Below are positions 37,701 through 49,335 of a stretch of 64,000 nucleotides of DNA, piece by piece (within the stretch, counting starts at the first letter, position 1; each line of letters begins with the position of its first letter). The stretch is from contig NC_092566.1 of NCBI RefSeq assembly GCF_037975245.1, positions 16,471,001 to 16,535,000 on the forward strand, read 5' to 3'. The notes under the pieces were generated by a model. It ran no database searches, was not told where the DNA came from, and was given only the letters and a program-made list of their open reading frames with translations. This stretch comes from Apostichopus japonicus. Its lineage: Eukaryota; Echinodermata; Holothuroidea; Aspidochirotida; Stichopodidae. The translations under genes and the position numbers were made by a program.

Positions 37701-37814
37701 ATTAATTCTAAAGAAAATTTGTAAAATGAAAAAGACACAAATATCTTCGAAAACCTGATATAGGCCTAGTTATTTATTTATTATCTTGTGTATATTTATA
37801 TAGAATCCAAAATA

Positions 37815-37882
<68 letters not shown>

Positions 37883-40800
37883 CGTCCCCGTTCTGGCGTA
37901 GTGACGAATGTTCAAAATGTGAGTTTTGAGAAAACGCGGTTTAAAGATTTTCACATTTTGACTTTAGTATAGCGTAATTAAAAAAGGATATTTTGTACCG
38001 AAAGTTATCAATATTTTAAATATAACAAATAGAACTTTGAGTTCTCATATTTGTTGCTGATCGAAAAATTTCTAACAAAGTAGTAATTTTAGTGTAAACA
38101 TATTCGTCGTTATGTCATGTCATTTTCAGCTAATTTTAGACATTCGTCAAACATTCGTCACTATGCTAGAACTAAATTTTGAAGTTTCGTCCTGTCACAG
38201 ACTTGTATTCGTCACTTTTATGTGTAGTGGCTAGGGTACACCGTGAATGTTCACTGTCACATGGGGAGAGGAAGGGGAAGGGATATGATGAAATGTGAAC
38301 ACATGCAGTTGCAAAACTAATATAGTTCCAGTGGCATAATCTGTTAAGTCGGAACTCTTATAAAGCTCACAGACTACGGAAAATTGTGTGCAATTATTCA
38401 TTTTCAAGTTAGAGTATTACGTGAAATGTCTCTGACAATAGTTTCTAAGTATCTTTCAAACGCTTTGGGAAGCTTTTCCACTATAGGCCTACTATCCCCT
38501 TAAACGGAATGTGAAATTTTTGTTACGCTCACAGGCACGTTCATAATATCCAACCCAACCCGTGTGAATCCTCAGATTTAAAGAAGGAAACAAATGTGCC
38601 ATTGTTCAAGTGTTTCCAAGTTGTACTATAGTATGTTGTTCCTTCTTTATATTTCCTTCCAGTATAAACATAAAAAAATTCTTACGCTCACAGGCACATT
38701 CATAATATCCAACCCAACCTCGTGTGAATCCTCAGATTTAAAGAAGGAAACAACTGTGCCATTGTTCAAGTGTTTTCAAGTTGTACTGTAGTATGTTGTT
38801 CCTTCTTTTTATTTCCTTCAAGTATACATATAAAATTTATAGAGAGGAGTCATATAATACCTCAACAAGAAGAATAACTCATATAAAAGTTTTTTTTTTA
38901 AGATGATAGGATACCGAACAGTCCAAGAATAACTAATAGAAAAGGGGAGAAAATGTCAAGATGATAGGATATCATATAAAATACATCTACACATACAAAA
39001 GTAAATACATAAAACGATATAACAAACAGACTACAACAAACATTCTAAGTGCTCGAATGGAATGTATAAAGCAGCACGGTAAATAAATGAGTTTCTGTAA
39101 ACTTACGTTCGGTATTTTGTGGGGATTCCTTAGATTTCTGCTCGATTTGTGCAGGAGAATTTTTAGTACAGTATACAAAGGGTGCTTCTTATCACTGATG
39201 ATCCTGTTAGCCATTCTTGTAAACTCAGGTCTTGCCGCAGCATTTACTTGTTCTAAAAGAATATGGCAATCTAAATTAAATATAGCCGATGTGTATTTAA
39301 GAAACTTCATTCTTCTTTCCTTGCTTTTTTTTGCAATATAAAATGGTACCAGACAGGCACTCTATAGATCACATGTGCCAGGTTGAATAAAAGTATTGAA
39401 AACATTTTCCCTAGCATTTTGGTTAAAGAAAGACACAACGTAAGCCACACTAGATACTTTGTAATATACCTATTTTAATACCTTGATGCTTTGCAAGAAA
39501 AGGTCAAACTGTCGTCGATGTATACTCCAAGTACTCAGTTTTGGAGGTTCTAGCCACCTCAGCTCCCTCAATAATAATACGTTGCGATCTTGATAGAATG
39601 AGATCTTCATGTTTTATGGTTTTATTTTTAAAAACAAATTTCCTTTATTTTTGGGGTTACGCAATAAAGTCTTGCGGTCACATGTTGGAACTATGTCATT
39701 TAAAGAACACTGAAAATTTCATTGGTCAGTTTCAACAGAGCTCTTAGGACTTGTGCATGATACAGCAGTATCATCGGCATATTTTGTAACAGAAATGTGT
39801 GAGTTTTACCTAATTTCATCAGTATATATGGTAAATAATATTGCATACAATGGACCCCCACCCCCAAGGCACACCCTTTATTTCCGATATTTCCGATAAC
39901 CCATTATCCAACTTAACTTGTCTGGACCATCCTTGAAGAAATTGTGTCAGCCAATGAAAAGACATGTTACTTTGATAAATCGTAAAAGATCCTTTATCAA
40001 TTGATTTGGCAAGACAGTATTAAACGCACTTGAAAAGTCAAGAAAAAGACCCCGCCTTTGTTATAATTCTTTCCTTACAATCTTAATGAGACATAATATC
40101 ATGGATTAATCAAACGTTTGATATGGATATGGATTCTTCGAGTGGCTTGCAACTTCCGCTCTGGAACAGCAAGTGCCTTCTCCTTTCTTATGTCAAGCAA
40201 CCTTATGGGTTAACAATCCCAATGTATGGAAACCAGGGCTGAGGGTGTATCAGTTTGGTGATGTTCATTTGGTTTGTATGTCCATATTCTGACTTGGTTT
40301 ATTTTTCCAAAAGGTCTGGTAAAACTTCCCCTATGATGCTGAACTTCTTAGTCTTTGGAAGAAACATCCAAGGTTCTGTCAAATCTGAAGGTTGCTATAC
40401 AAATTTTCTAGTAATTCGGTCTAAACACCCCCTCCCTCCCCCTCGTCTTTTTAGCAAAGTAACTACTTAAGTATAAACTATGCTAGTACCTTCCAAAGTT
40501 TCATGTTAAAGTATGTTACCTTCAAATATGTCACTAGGTAATACTAAGCCAGATAAAGTTAGTTTTATTTTAGGCTAGAGTAATGCTCGTGATGAGCAAA
40601 GCCGCCAAAAGCTAAGAGACACCGTACTTCTTTAAGTAGATGTTACACTTTTAACGTTTCTTTACATATCAAATTGAAGAACGGAGGAAGTCTTAAGTGG
40701 AAATGAGCTGGCGATTGCATGTTTTAATTGGTCATAATACTGGTATTTGTTTATTGTTTACATTCACATTGAAAAGGAGCAGGAAACCAATATATTACAT

Positions 40801-41696
40801 TATATCGTTCCCCCCCCCCCCCCCCATCATCCCAAGTGGCACATGACATTACACATTGCCACGACTTTTAAAAACCAATTTACTCCCGTACCGTGCAAGA
40901 TAATGGACTTATATATTTAAGATATATTTTAGGGAAAAGTTCATCACAAGGATCTTGGTGATATACGTTCATTGTGATGGTTTGGGATTCCTTCCCTTCA
41001 ATCCTTAGGTATGGTTAGGCTAACTCCAAGAATGGCTTAAATTACCTAAACTTGGTCCAGGTATTAAAATTTGAGTGATTTATTCATCATATTTATACGA
41101 GTTACACCCATTGTCATCAATGTCCGTCAGTGACTTACACCACCTGTTTCTTCATTTACACACAGCTCTAATTAAATGTACCGACACTGTTACACCGATT
41201 CAGTAGAGATAAATAGCATTACTCCAGTCTACTGTCACTAGCTACTCGCGCAACAGATACAAGAATCGAATGTACTGCAATCATAACACTAGGCTACTAT
41301 TCAGGAATATTATTGTTGACCCACTGGTCATTCTGTTTTCACGAGTTATGCTATCGTGTATGAAATGCTGCATTAAGCAATTAAAGGTGGAAATAATAAA
41401 AATATTACCTTCCCATAATCCTTGGTGTTTCAAATGGCAGTTAGATGTATGGACCTTAGACAAATTGTGTTACTGGGTGGTTTTATTGATGACTAAAGTA
41501 TTCGTCAGTTTGTAAAAACGAGAGTGGGCCCTAGGTGGACATGCGTCAGTAATGAGTCAGAAAAAAACGAAAAAAAATAGACAGCTTTAAAACTTATAAC
41601 CCGGCTGAACCGATTCTTCACCCTCGAAATAGGTAAGAGCAATATTTAACTCAATTTCGCCAAAAGTGCACATTCGCCACTACGCGAAAACGGGGA

Positions 41697-41759
<63 letters not shown>

Positions 41760-42293
41760 CTATTTTGGATTCTATATAAATATACACAATATATATATAT
41801 ACACACACAAGATAGATTTAGATATATAGATATATTATCTTAATTAACTATATAATAATATGCATAATTTCAAATTTATTATCACAGTCACTAAATGCCA
41901 ACGAGACTATCTTATACCGAAAGTGTGTTTTTTGGGTATCACCCGAAAGAAGTGCCGAGGATAGCTACTGGTCTGAGGAGGGTTGTCATATGACCGTGGA
42001 TGGCAACCAGACTGTTTGTACATGCAATCATCTAACTAGTTTCGCCGTGCTTGTGGTAAGTTAATCATTAACTTTGAAATCTGTGGTTTAGATTAATGGG
42101 GAAATTCTCTTCTCTGATTAGAGCGGGACTAACTTAAGGCTGTGGTACCGGTAGCAGGAAAGACGGGAAAGAAAGGGGAAACTACCATAGTTCTCTGAAT
42201 AATCATAAGATAAGTAAATGAATGAACAAAGCAAAATTGACTGGGAAATTATATATATATATATATATATATAATAATATATAATATATATAT

Positions 42294-42373
<80 letters not shown>

Positions 42374-45300
42374 GAAAAGGGCAAATCATTTCCTGGCTGG
42401 GAACGGGATTTGCACTAGTGACCTCTGGATTCCATTCACAATTCTCTACCAACTGAACTATCTAGCCCTTAGTCAGTTAATAGGTGAAGATCCCTACATA
42501 GCCGTTCTTGCTACTAAGAAGTTGGTTTGATAGAAAACCATGTTCATTCAATACCATTATATGGAGAAGTTTCAACCAACTGAATGCATAACGCTTCGCA
42601 GTCGTTGATATTCCCTAAACTAAAATATTTTAAAAAATAAGCAATTTTTGTAGTAAAACTTTTATTATTTTCTCTTAAATGCAATGAGAGCGCTGCAGCT
42701 TTCCACGGCACGCACGATGGATTGCATCGTAAAGTTTTCAGTACCATGGCCTCAATTTTCCTCGACCCTAAGAAGTTCCCTCATGGTTTTGTTCGATGGA
42801 AGCTGTCATGGCGCAGCCTAGAGTTGGTAAAAAATCGATGTCAGTGAGAGGTATTTCTGGGGAATTGGGTGCCAAAAGAGGGCAAGGGAAGAACTATGGG
42901 GTCTTCAATGACGATACTAAGAGAATTCGACAAATTGTCCCAGTGAAAACCTCATCAAACACCGCTCTCCCTCTAACGCTGTCACCGAAACAGAAAATAC
43001 ATTTACACTTGGAATTCCCCGTACCTACACTACGTCACAAGCAAACAATTACCCACGTGACAGAACAACCAATGGCGTCAGAGGAATCAGTTCGAGCAAA
43101 GACTCACACAGGCATTTCCTTCATCACGTCCTCAGCTCTCTGTCAGTCCTTCTGTTTATTTGTCCGTTGTTCAGTCATTCTCCCCACCCCCTCCCTACAC
43201 CCCCTTAGGAGTAGTAGTACGTTAAGTCTCGTCTATCTGACATGCTCAGTGATTAACCTCCGCCACGTATCACGATCTTGCGCAAGGTTTATTGCTTCCT
43301 TGAAATTGTTAATGTTAACGTTCTTAAATTGCGACTTTCCAAGCAAGGTAGTCACGGGCCTTCCTGATGGTTTAGCAGGATGTCTCAATGCTTCTCTTAA
43401 AGCAACCTTTGCTGGAGCGTCCTCCTGAAGTCTTGCTACATGACTGAAAAATCCCCCCTCCCTACCCCCTTATACATCATTCCATTTCTTTAATATTATA
43501 CGATATATCAAATAATGTAGAAAATATTGTTATACCGTTCGTTGTGTGATATATTGGTATTGGCATTACAGTCTTTACGTTAATTACTGTCTCTTAATTA
43601 ATTTCATCTAGGGTATTGGTACAGCTCTACCCCCAGCGGCCATGATTACACTAACCGTTATTACCTGGGTAGGATCTTGTCTGTCTATAACTGGCTTAAT
43701 TGTTTGCTGCCTGACCCTCGTCTTGATAAGGTAAGTTCAAAGATAGTTTAACTGGTTATCATCACGGGCAACCATAGCACAGTTTTAATCCATTAAACTA
43801 ACCATACCGCTCTTGCTTTACATATTCACCTCACTCGTCCGTCCCCTCATCACTCCTCACTCTCATTACCCTATATACCCATCTCTTTTCAGGTCTCAAT
43901 AATTTGACTTAGCACACTCTTTAACACAGTTTATCATATTCTCTTCAACTAAACCATTCAGGCCTCCCAACTATTCTACGTATGTACTTGGATTCTGGCT
44001 GAATAACATTTGATACCTTCTGTTATCATCGACGATGTGGACGCATATGATCTTCCGATGTTAAAACGGAAATCATCATGTGGCAATCATATGGACTTTT
44101 GGTTATTTGTTCAATATCTATTTATTTCTCTTCAGGTCCAGTCAGCTGCTGTGGCTTTTCAGAAATTTGGTGTCATTTACCATATTATGATATATAACGA
44201 ATGTTGGACAATAAACAAAAGCTACCGCTATCCATTATATCTTCAAAAAGAATGAACATTTGTATGCATGTATTCTAGATCCTCCTGCAATCAGGAACTC
44301 GCGAAGAAGCCTCATTGGCTTATCAAATCCGCAAACCGACCAAAGTCAGTCTCTAACATTCATATTTAACGTCCATGAACTGTTAATTGTCAACAACTCT
44401 GTAACTGGACGACATACATTCATCTTGGAGTGACTCGAACCGGGGACCTTATGATTGAAAGGCACCGGCATTCACCACTGAGCTAACACTCCTAGCTAAC
44501 ATTTGAAATAGTCATGTCACCCTTCTCATTTACAATTCACTCTTCTTAGGTAAACAACCAAATATATGACTGCCATAATTGGAGGAGAGTGTAGTTGTTG
44601 TCTATATAATTAAGAGAGCTTATAACAAAATCGTAGTCAAATAACTCAATATTCCCATTTGGGTATAATGATGTCATTGCAATACTGTACATACGTACTA
44701 TGAAATACACTTTGCAACCAAAATCAATATTATTTTCGTTTTCTCTAATTCATCATTTAAACAAAGATTGTTAAAACTTCGTTTTATTCTCCTATAGAAA
44801 ATTGAGAAGGAAACAGGCTTCTCAGATACACCTCAACCTCTTTGTTTGTCTGATCGGTTTTTACATTACCTTTTTGGTGGGAGACCTCTTGAAAGACAAT
44901 CCAGTCCATTGCAAGAATGTTGCAGCTAGTATTCAATACTTTTGTTTGGCCACTGTAGGATGGATGTCGGCAGAAGCTGTGAACATGTATTATCGACTCG
45001 TGCGAAGAAAAAACATAGCTTATTTCATTCCGATCTCTTGTGTCATAATTTACGGTAAGCGATACTTTGAAGTCATCTTTTAGCTATTAATTTATACAGA
45101 TCAGCTGACATGAAATTTGGGGGTTTATAATTCATTACGGTGAGCGATAGTATGAGTCCTGCTTACAATAACTTTGTGTATTATTGATGTTAAAATGACT
45201 CGTACTAACAGACATCATATTTCTATACTTAATATTTAACTGATCATACCTCGTGATATATCAGGGTGTATTACCTTCACAAATCATAATTACGTCTTAT

Positions 45301-46562
45301 ACACATCATATATGTTGATTATAAATCGATCCGTTCCAGTTGAAGAGCGGTTTCTAGATCACTGATTCGAAAACAAAAGATTTTTCTATTGTCTTTCTTT
45401 TCCAAGGTTTGTCACTTGTGCCAGTCATTGTAGTGTTTACCATCTCAACATTTGAATCAGAAGGATAGTAAGTTATGTCAACTGTGTTTATCTCGTTTTT
45501 ACCTATTTTATGTATAAACTATTGCATGTTATGCGAAGAATTGAATTAACAGGCCCAAATTTTCAGTCTCAGTAAGGTAACAATAGAGTGGACTATACTA
45601 TATGTTTTAGCCTTTTTGTTGTACGGTATTTATAAATGGAAAAAAGAGAGAAGAATTATATACTAGAACAGTACTTTCAGGATACCAAAGCCTGTGATGT
45701 ACCAATTGAACTACTTACCAACTAGGTGATAATATTAACTTTTGAGTGTTATCTAAGTGTGCCAGCAGTCAGAAGCCGTATGTACCTTGTGTAGCAAAGA
45801 ACGCAATCATTGGCTGAGAAAAGATCTCGAGCCAGAGCCCTCAGAATCACAAATCTCCTATCCCCACCCCCCCCCCCTCTTCCCGCCCTCTCTCGCATTC
45901 CTTTTCTCCCTATATGTATGTAAACGTTTTGAAAAATGATAAGATAAAAAACTTGTTCACATTTTCACTTTAGGCGCAACATTTGTGTCACATATACTCT
46001 AACGACTGAACTCTTTTCCTTATTTTCGTTCTCACTCAGTTGTTTTCTTCCTCCTGGAAATTCACTCTACTACGGATTTCTTCTGGAAATACTAATTATG
46101 ACGCTGTTCAACATGATCATTTTTTCAATTGTGGTTCGTAAAGTCGTCTTTAGACCAGTAATGTCAACGAGTTCAACGAGTTCGAGAAAGGAAGTCATCT
46201 CCAGGATTCAAATGCTGGTAACTTTTTGGATCCTGCTTGGTCTGTCCTGGAGTTTTGGATTTCTCGCAGTTATACCAAACAGGAAGACAATCACTTTCGA
46301 AGTTCTCTTTTGTATATTCACTTCACTTCAGGGACTGATCCTAGTCGTAACAATCTATGTTAAAAATCCTGAAATTCACGAGGCATTTAAAGGAACGAAA
46401 AAGCTATTTTGGATGAAGATAGGAAGCTCTGACATGAAGAGCACCAACTCTGACGGAGTCCCATCATTTTCAGAACTTGTCAAACTGCAATCCTTCAAAA
46501 AAAGCGGAGAACTAAAAAATGCATCCAAGACCGATAGTTATTCAACGAAAGATAACAATTAG
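28630..46562 (+). CDS. Adhesion G protein-coupled receptor 2 (mucin stalk/HormR/GAIN/7TM), complete
   Basis: Exons: 28630-28702 (signal peptide), 30885-32651 (Thr-rich stalk), 33578-33700 and 34667-34779 (HormR-like), 35297-35443, 36542-36914 and 37402-37625 (GAIN), 41888-42055 (GPS), 43612-43730, 44798-45054, 45407-45467 and 46040-46562 (7TM and tail, stop TAG 46560). The total is 3948 nt, an open frame of 1315 codons, with phases 1,1,1,0,0,1,0,0,2,1,2 equal to gene 1 from the HormR exon on. The start was chosen because MNLGKRIRICRCLLWFLMCC is a good secretion signal and its donor phase fits. One donor is GC rather than GT (35444). An AATAAA at 47065 is a possible poly(A) signal. It is a surface receptor with a long O-glycosylated stalk and no CUB, LDLa or sushi module. 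Tandem paralogue of the gene at 937-18844. Confidence 0.88.
28703..30884. other. Intron 1 of receptor 2, with repeat debris
   Basis: No exon recognised. GC-rich patches at about 28815-28870, 29030-29050, 30085-30175 and 30340-30360 (homopolymer G or C runs, AGGGCCGTACTCACGGGG) resemble decayed ends of the GC-rich DNA-transposon repeats seen elsewhere, but no paired termini could be matched. A GC-rich ~250-bp block at 29780-30010 is unassigned. Confidence 0.4.
30885..32651 (+). CDS. Mucin-like Thr-rich stalk exon with 12 tandem repeats
   Basis: A single 1767-nt phase 1-1 exon encoding about 589 residues. Twelve ~41-43-residue units carry VDTTTQT(D/N)P, TTTVTTSDSTTTFPTTLSAT and TNKRTTTMEETT. 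A longer subtype replaces the middle with MTTIIIPFDSTTTFPTT. Dense Thr and Pro without cysteine predicts an extended O-glycosylated stalk. The units are very similar at DNA level, implying recent expansion or gene conversion; copy number is likely polymorphic. It occupies the place of the CUB/LDLa/sushi block of gene 1. Confidence 0.85.
33578..34779 (+). CDS. HormR-like exons of receptor 2 (33578-33700 and 34667-34779)
   Basis: Encode VPCPAEIITYSGVQLSFPKT, QKCSNDS, RLCTEVGWEDPELETC and AEDAEDEIERIAN, aligned residue by residue with receptor 1 (exon sizes 123/126 and 113/113). The first acceptor (CATCCCAAG/CAATATT) lacks a strong pyrimidine tract, but frame and homology fix it. Confidence 0.75.
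35297..37625 (+). CDS. GAIN exons of receptor 2 (35297-35443, 36542-36914, 37402-37625)
   Basis: Sizes are 147, 373 and 224 nt versus 147, 373 and 227 in receptor 1. Conserved stretches: EENVEEVASELALITTQTEDL, VTESVLGTVNNLMEVNE, SIYIPSNILEIAL, VPISFFLYKDSRLFQTS and SQVIAATLEI. The first exon ends at CCAGAG/GCAAGC, a GC donor. Confidence 0.82.
37815..37878. repeat. (TA)n microsatellite in left inverted end
   Basis: About 32 TA units inside the left inverted end of the 4-kb intronic insertion. The matching tract in the right end is at 41699-41760. Confidence 0.95.
38523..38833 (+). repeat. Direct duplication of ~150 bp
   Basis: Two copies (about 38523-38671 and 38687-38833, offset about 164-166 bp) share CGCTCACAGGCAC, TTCATAATATCCAACCCAAC and GATTTAAAGAAGGAAACAA with few differences. 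They lie inside the 4-kb insertion. Function unknown. Confidence 0.85.
38987..40051 (-). pseudogene. LINE reverse transcriptase relic
   Basis: Minus-strand fragments in LINE order: FLDFSSAFNTV (motif A, about 40000-40051), a decayed GVPxG-like motif near 39860, YADDTAV (catalytic motif, 39761-39781), TEYLGVYIDDSLTF near 39500, and an open C-terminal piece 38987-39310 with NAAARPEFTRMANRIISDKK. Several frame changes separate them. It is nested in the 4-kb insertion. Confidence 0.75.
41699..41760. repeat. (TA)n microsatellite in right inverted end
   Basis: Counterpart of 37815-37878, in the right inverted end of the intronic insertion. Confidence 0.95.
41888..42055 (+). CDS. GPS motif exon of receptor 2
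   Basis: 168 nt, phase 0-0: RKCVFWVSPE, YWSEEGCHM and TVCTCNHLTSFAVLV. The GPS cysteines, tryptophans and HL/T cleavage site (42029-42037) are intact, and the tethered peptide is identical to receptor 1 over TSFAVLV. Confidence 0.9.
42249..42368. repeat. (TA)n microsatellite
   Basis: About 120 bp of TA with a few AA or ATA interruptions in the intron after the GPS exon, adjacent to a tRNA-like sequence. Confidence 0.95.
42395..42468 (-). repeat. tRNA-like sequence (SINE head or tRNA pseudogene)
   Basis: On the minus strand, 74 nt with A-box-like TAGTTCAGTTGGTAGAG and B-box-like GTGCAAATCCC. The ends pair over only four positions (GGCT/AGCC) and the arms do not fold cleanly, so a functional tRNA is unlikely. 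Confidence 0.5.
43233..43455 (-). pseudogene. LINE ORF C-terminus relic
   Basis: Minus-strand open stretch ending TAG at 43233: FFSHVARLQEDAPAKVALRE, ALRHPAKPSGRPVTTLLGK and EAINLAQDRDTWRRLITEHV. The GH(V)xR..., GRP... and LAQDRxxWRxLI signature is the common C-terminal end of non-LTR retrotransposon polyproteins. It is a 5'-truncated insertion in the intron between the GPS and TM1 exons. Confidence 0.75.
43612..46562 (+). CDS. Seven-transmembrane domain and tail of receptor 2
   Basis: Exons 43612-43730 (TM1), 44798-45054 (TM2 and TM3), 45407-45467 (TM4) and 46040-46562 (TM5-7 and tail). Shared marks: QASQIHLNLFVCLIGFY, the TM3-start cysteine in VHCKN, TVGWMSAEAVNMYYRLV, YCFLPPGN, FWILLGLSWSFGFLA and IFTSLQGLILVVTIYVKNPE. 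The tail (about 60 residues, Ser/Lys-rich, ending KDNN) differs from receptor 1, suggesting different intracellular partners. Confidence 0.9.
44427..44492 (-). repeat. tRNA-like sequence
   Basis: Minus strand: GGAGTGTTAGCTCAGTGGTG (A-box-like) and CCCCGGTTCGAGTCACTCC (B-box-like), with 6-bp terminal pairing GGAGTG/CACTCC. The T-stem cannot pair, so this is a tRNA-derived relic or SINE head rather than a working tRNA gene. Confidence 0.5.
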
Positions 46563-48149
46563 AAAGTAGTATCCATGTTGATTACGAGAGCACAGAAATA
46601 GATGTAGAGGAGGCAGAACTATTCTTTTTTACACACGTGACCTTCACGTGCAGTTTTCAATTTAACCATAGAACGGTACATATTTGCTCAACAGTATACC
46701 TTGTCATTGCAAGATGAGTATCACTGCATGTGGTAGGTTGCCCGCCTAACCTTCCTTGGTTACAGATAGAAGTTGTTTTTTTTTTATGTGCCTATATGTT
46801 ATGTTGCTGCTACCGGATATTTTAGTAAAGATTTAAAAGTATAGTTTGTGTATGATTTCATAGCAAGATTGTATAATTATGTAGACATGCTCGTGTTTCC
46901 TAATTAATATTTTGCATAACTAGTTTATTCCATGATGAACACAGAATTATTATTTCGGTTTATGATAAAGTTGTTAGCAAATGGTGAGCAATTTTTGGTT
47001 GGTATCCATTCTGGTACAAAACTGACTACTTGTTTAAGAAGGAAAGCAACGTCATTAAACGTAAAATAAACGTAAAGTTCCATGTGCATTTACATTTTTA
47101 TACTATACTAGTTACAATGAGCTCAATTACGTTCCTATTCCATAGGCCTATATAATGACAATACTGCAGACAAGAGAGAATCAAGATCAAATTTTGTTTT
47201 AATTTACACGAAGGCAAACATGTAACGAAGTTTATTGACTTGATTATTACTATTAAACGTTAACATTCTAACTATTATAATTGTTACATAATGATAATTT
47301 CTTCATTGTTCTTAATCATTCTATCGTGTGTACATTACGAGTGTAATTGATATCCGTCAAATCGTCACTGCAATCACTATCTCGATATCAATGATACAGG
47401 AATCCGGACCCATCCAACGGATATACAAGTAGCAGCAATATCAGCACCCCTTTTCCCCCGCAAACCCTATAGACAGCTTGGTTAGCCTTACAGATTAACG
47501 CGCCTAAGCCACTGATACCACTTGAGACAGTTAAGCGCATTCAAAAACATCTTAACAAGAGGCTATACACTAGATGAAACGGGGCACAGAATTTCCTCCT
47601 ATTTGTCTACTTTACGGCTTAGATCCCAGATGAAAGTTCCTCTTTTTCACCAAAGCCACTCAACCGAAACCACAATGGAATAAAGACCAAATGGTCTCTT
47701 TTTTTACATTGAGAACTTATACTGTGTTTAAATTGCCTAGTTATACACATACGAACCTATATACAGGACTTAGAGGAGACGAAGGAAGGGCAAACGTGTT
47801 CAAGCATTCCAACTGCTTAATGGCGAAAGTGCTATCCGTAATAGTACCATAGTTCTATGGGGACAACTAAAATCTCGACAACAGACATCGGATTATTACG
47901 TTTGCAAGGTAATCGTGACTTCAAGTATCAATAATTTCTGAAAAATGTAATACAAATGAGAAGCACGTGAGAGTTAGAAGTTTTAAAATTAGTCGTAGCT
48001 TAAGGCTTATACAAATGTGTAGGCCTACAATTGCCTAAACAGTCATAGGGCTGGTTGCGTTATGCTATACTGTTGGCCTGCAAGGTAGTTTAAGTTAAGA
48101 CAGTTAGTCAGCGGGAGACTTGCCTTATGACTAATTGTACTTACTCATT

Positions 48150-48330
48150 TACTAAGTTGGAATACTATTTCTGATGGGTAAACCGTGGATTTCTCCTGGA
48201 TGAAAAACCCACCTTACTTTGGCAGGCCATCGGGGTCGATCCCAAGACCTTCCAGAAGTTCGTTTTCCATTGCTTCTAAACCACCGTTTATATCCACACG
48301 ACCATATAGCACTGGTACAATGGAACAATG
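48150..48330 (-). repeat. tRNA-derived SINE (same family as 58793-58960)
   Basis: Read on the minus strand: GTGCTATATGGTCGTGTGGA (A-box region), GGGATCGACCCCGATGG (B-box region), then AAGTAAGGTGGGTTTTTCAT and a CGGTTT...CCCATC body. The body matches the plus-strand copy at 58793-58960. Ends are approximate. Confidence 0.65.
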
Positions 48331-48988
48331 TATGTAGTGATCCTACATTGGATATAAGAATAAATGTTAGAATGATTTGCGAAGAAAACAAAAAGGACCA
48401 ATGTCGTCGTTTGTGTTTGGGGGGGCATTTTTGCAAGTCGCGTTCATTGGTAGAGAAAAATCTACCAACTACTTATAATTTTTTTGAAGGTAATTTGAAA
48501 TAATTCTCTAACCTTAGAAAATTATTCAAATGTGAGCGGTTGCTATGTACAGTAGGCCTATCAGTTATCTCAAAGAAGAATATAGCCTATATAAAGACTT
48601 CATCAAAATTAAAAAGCAGGGATTTCTAAGGTACGGAGGTTCTAATATCCAATATGAAAATGATAAATGTCATATAATACTTACATCTCTGGCATGTACG
48701 GGAAAAGATGTCTAGAACTCACTTGATCATTTTTTTTTTTATTAAAATCCGTTTTTGTGCATGTATTTTGCAAATCGTAGGCTTCGTATTTAACTTCCTG
48801 TTAGTAATTTGTGTTTCTTGATACATTTCCTCCAAATTCTTATTCATTTGACTTCTTAAATCGACGCAATGGGTGCTCAGTACGTTCGTTTTAAAAGTAT
48901 TGAAAGTGTTCATGCAGTCTTTCTTAGTATACTAATGCAGAAGAATCCTAACTTTTCGATATATAACTTATATTGCTAATGTCACCTG

Positions 48989-49335
48989 CAAGGGCGTAGG
49001 AACCGGGGGGCTGGGGGCGCCAGCCCCCCCCCCCCGGTTAAAAATATGGGGGGGGGGCAGAAGTATCATTCCGCCCCCCCGCTCCGCAAGTCAGAAAACC
49101 CCTTTTTCATTTCCAAATGAGAAAAAAATATCATAGTTGGAGCACCAAATTGCATCTAAGGCCAGGTGAAAATGCAAAATTATTTACAAAATGGAGTGGG
49201 ATGTTGAAGTGTGCTATATTGCACCAAATTGCATCTGAGGCCACCTGGAAATGCAAAAAAAGTTCAACCTCCCCCAGGCCGGCCATCATTCTTCAGCCCC
49301 CCCCCCCCACTCAAAAGTACCTTCCTACGCCACTG
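48989..49335. mobile_element. hAT-type MITE with 8-bp target duplication
   Basis: 347-bp element with inverted ends CAAGGGCGTAGGAA / TTCCTACGCCACTG (12 of 14 pair) and an exact duplication GTCACCTG at 48981-48988 and 49336-49343. The interior is rich in G and C runs and has two diverged copies of an ATTGCATCT-AGGCCA segment. No coding capacity. Confidence 0.85.

Larger units (their letters stand above)
37785..41817. mobile_element. ~4-kb insertion with (TA)n-containing inverted ends
   Basis: Fills the intron before the GPS exon. The left end reads TATAGAATCCAAAATAG, (TA)n, then ATCGTCCCCGTT and GCGTAGTGACGAATGT. The right end is the inverse: ACATTCGCCACTACGCG, AACGGGGACGAT, (TA)n, then CTATTTTGGATTCTATA. 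No target duplication could be defined because the outer flanks are themselves AT repeats. The interior holds a LINE relic and a 150-bp direct duplication. The class of the outer element is unknown. Confidence 0.7.

Noticed and set aside
42796-43428. 210-codon plus-strand open frame
   Set aside because: It lies in an intron, has no recognisable motif, and its 3' third is antisense to a clear LINE C-terminus.
42395-44492. Functional tRNA genes at 42395-42468 and 44427-44492
   Set aside because: A and B boxes are visible, but acceptor or T-stems do not pair, so only tRNA-derived relics are supported.
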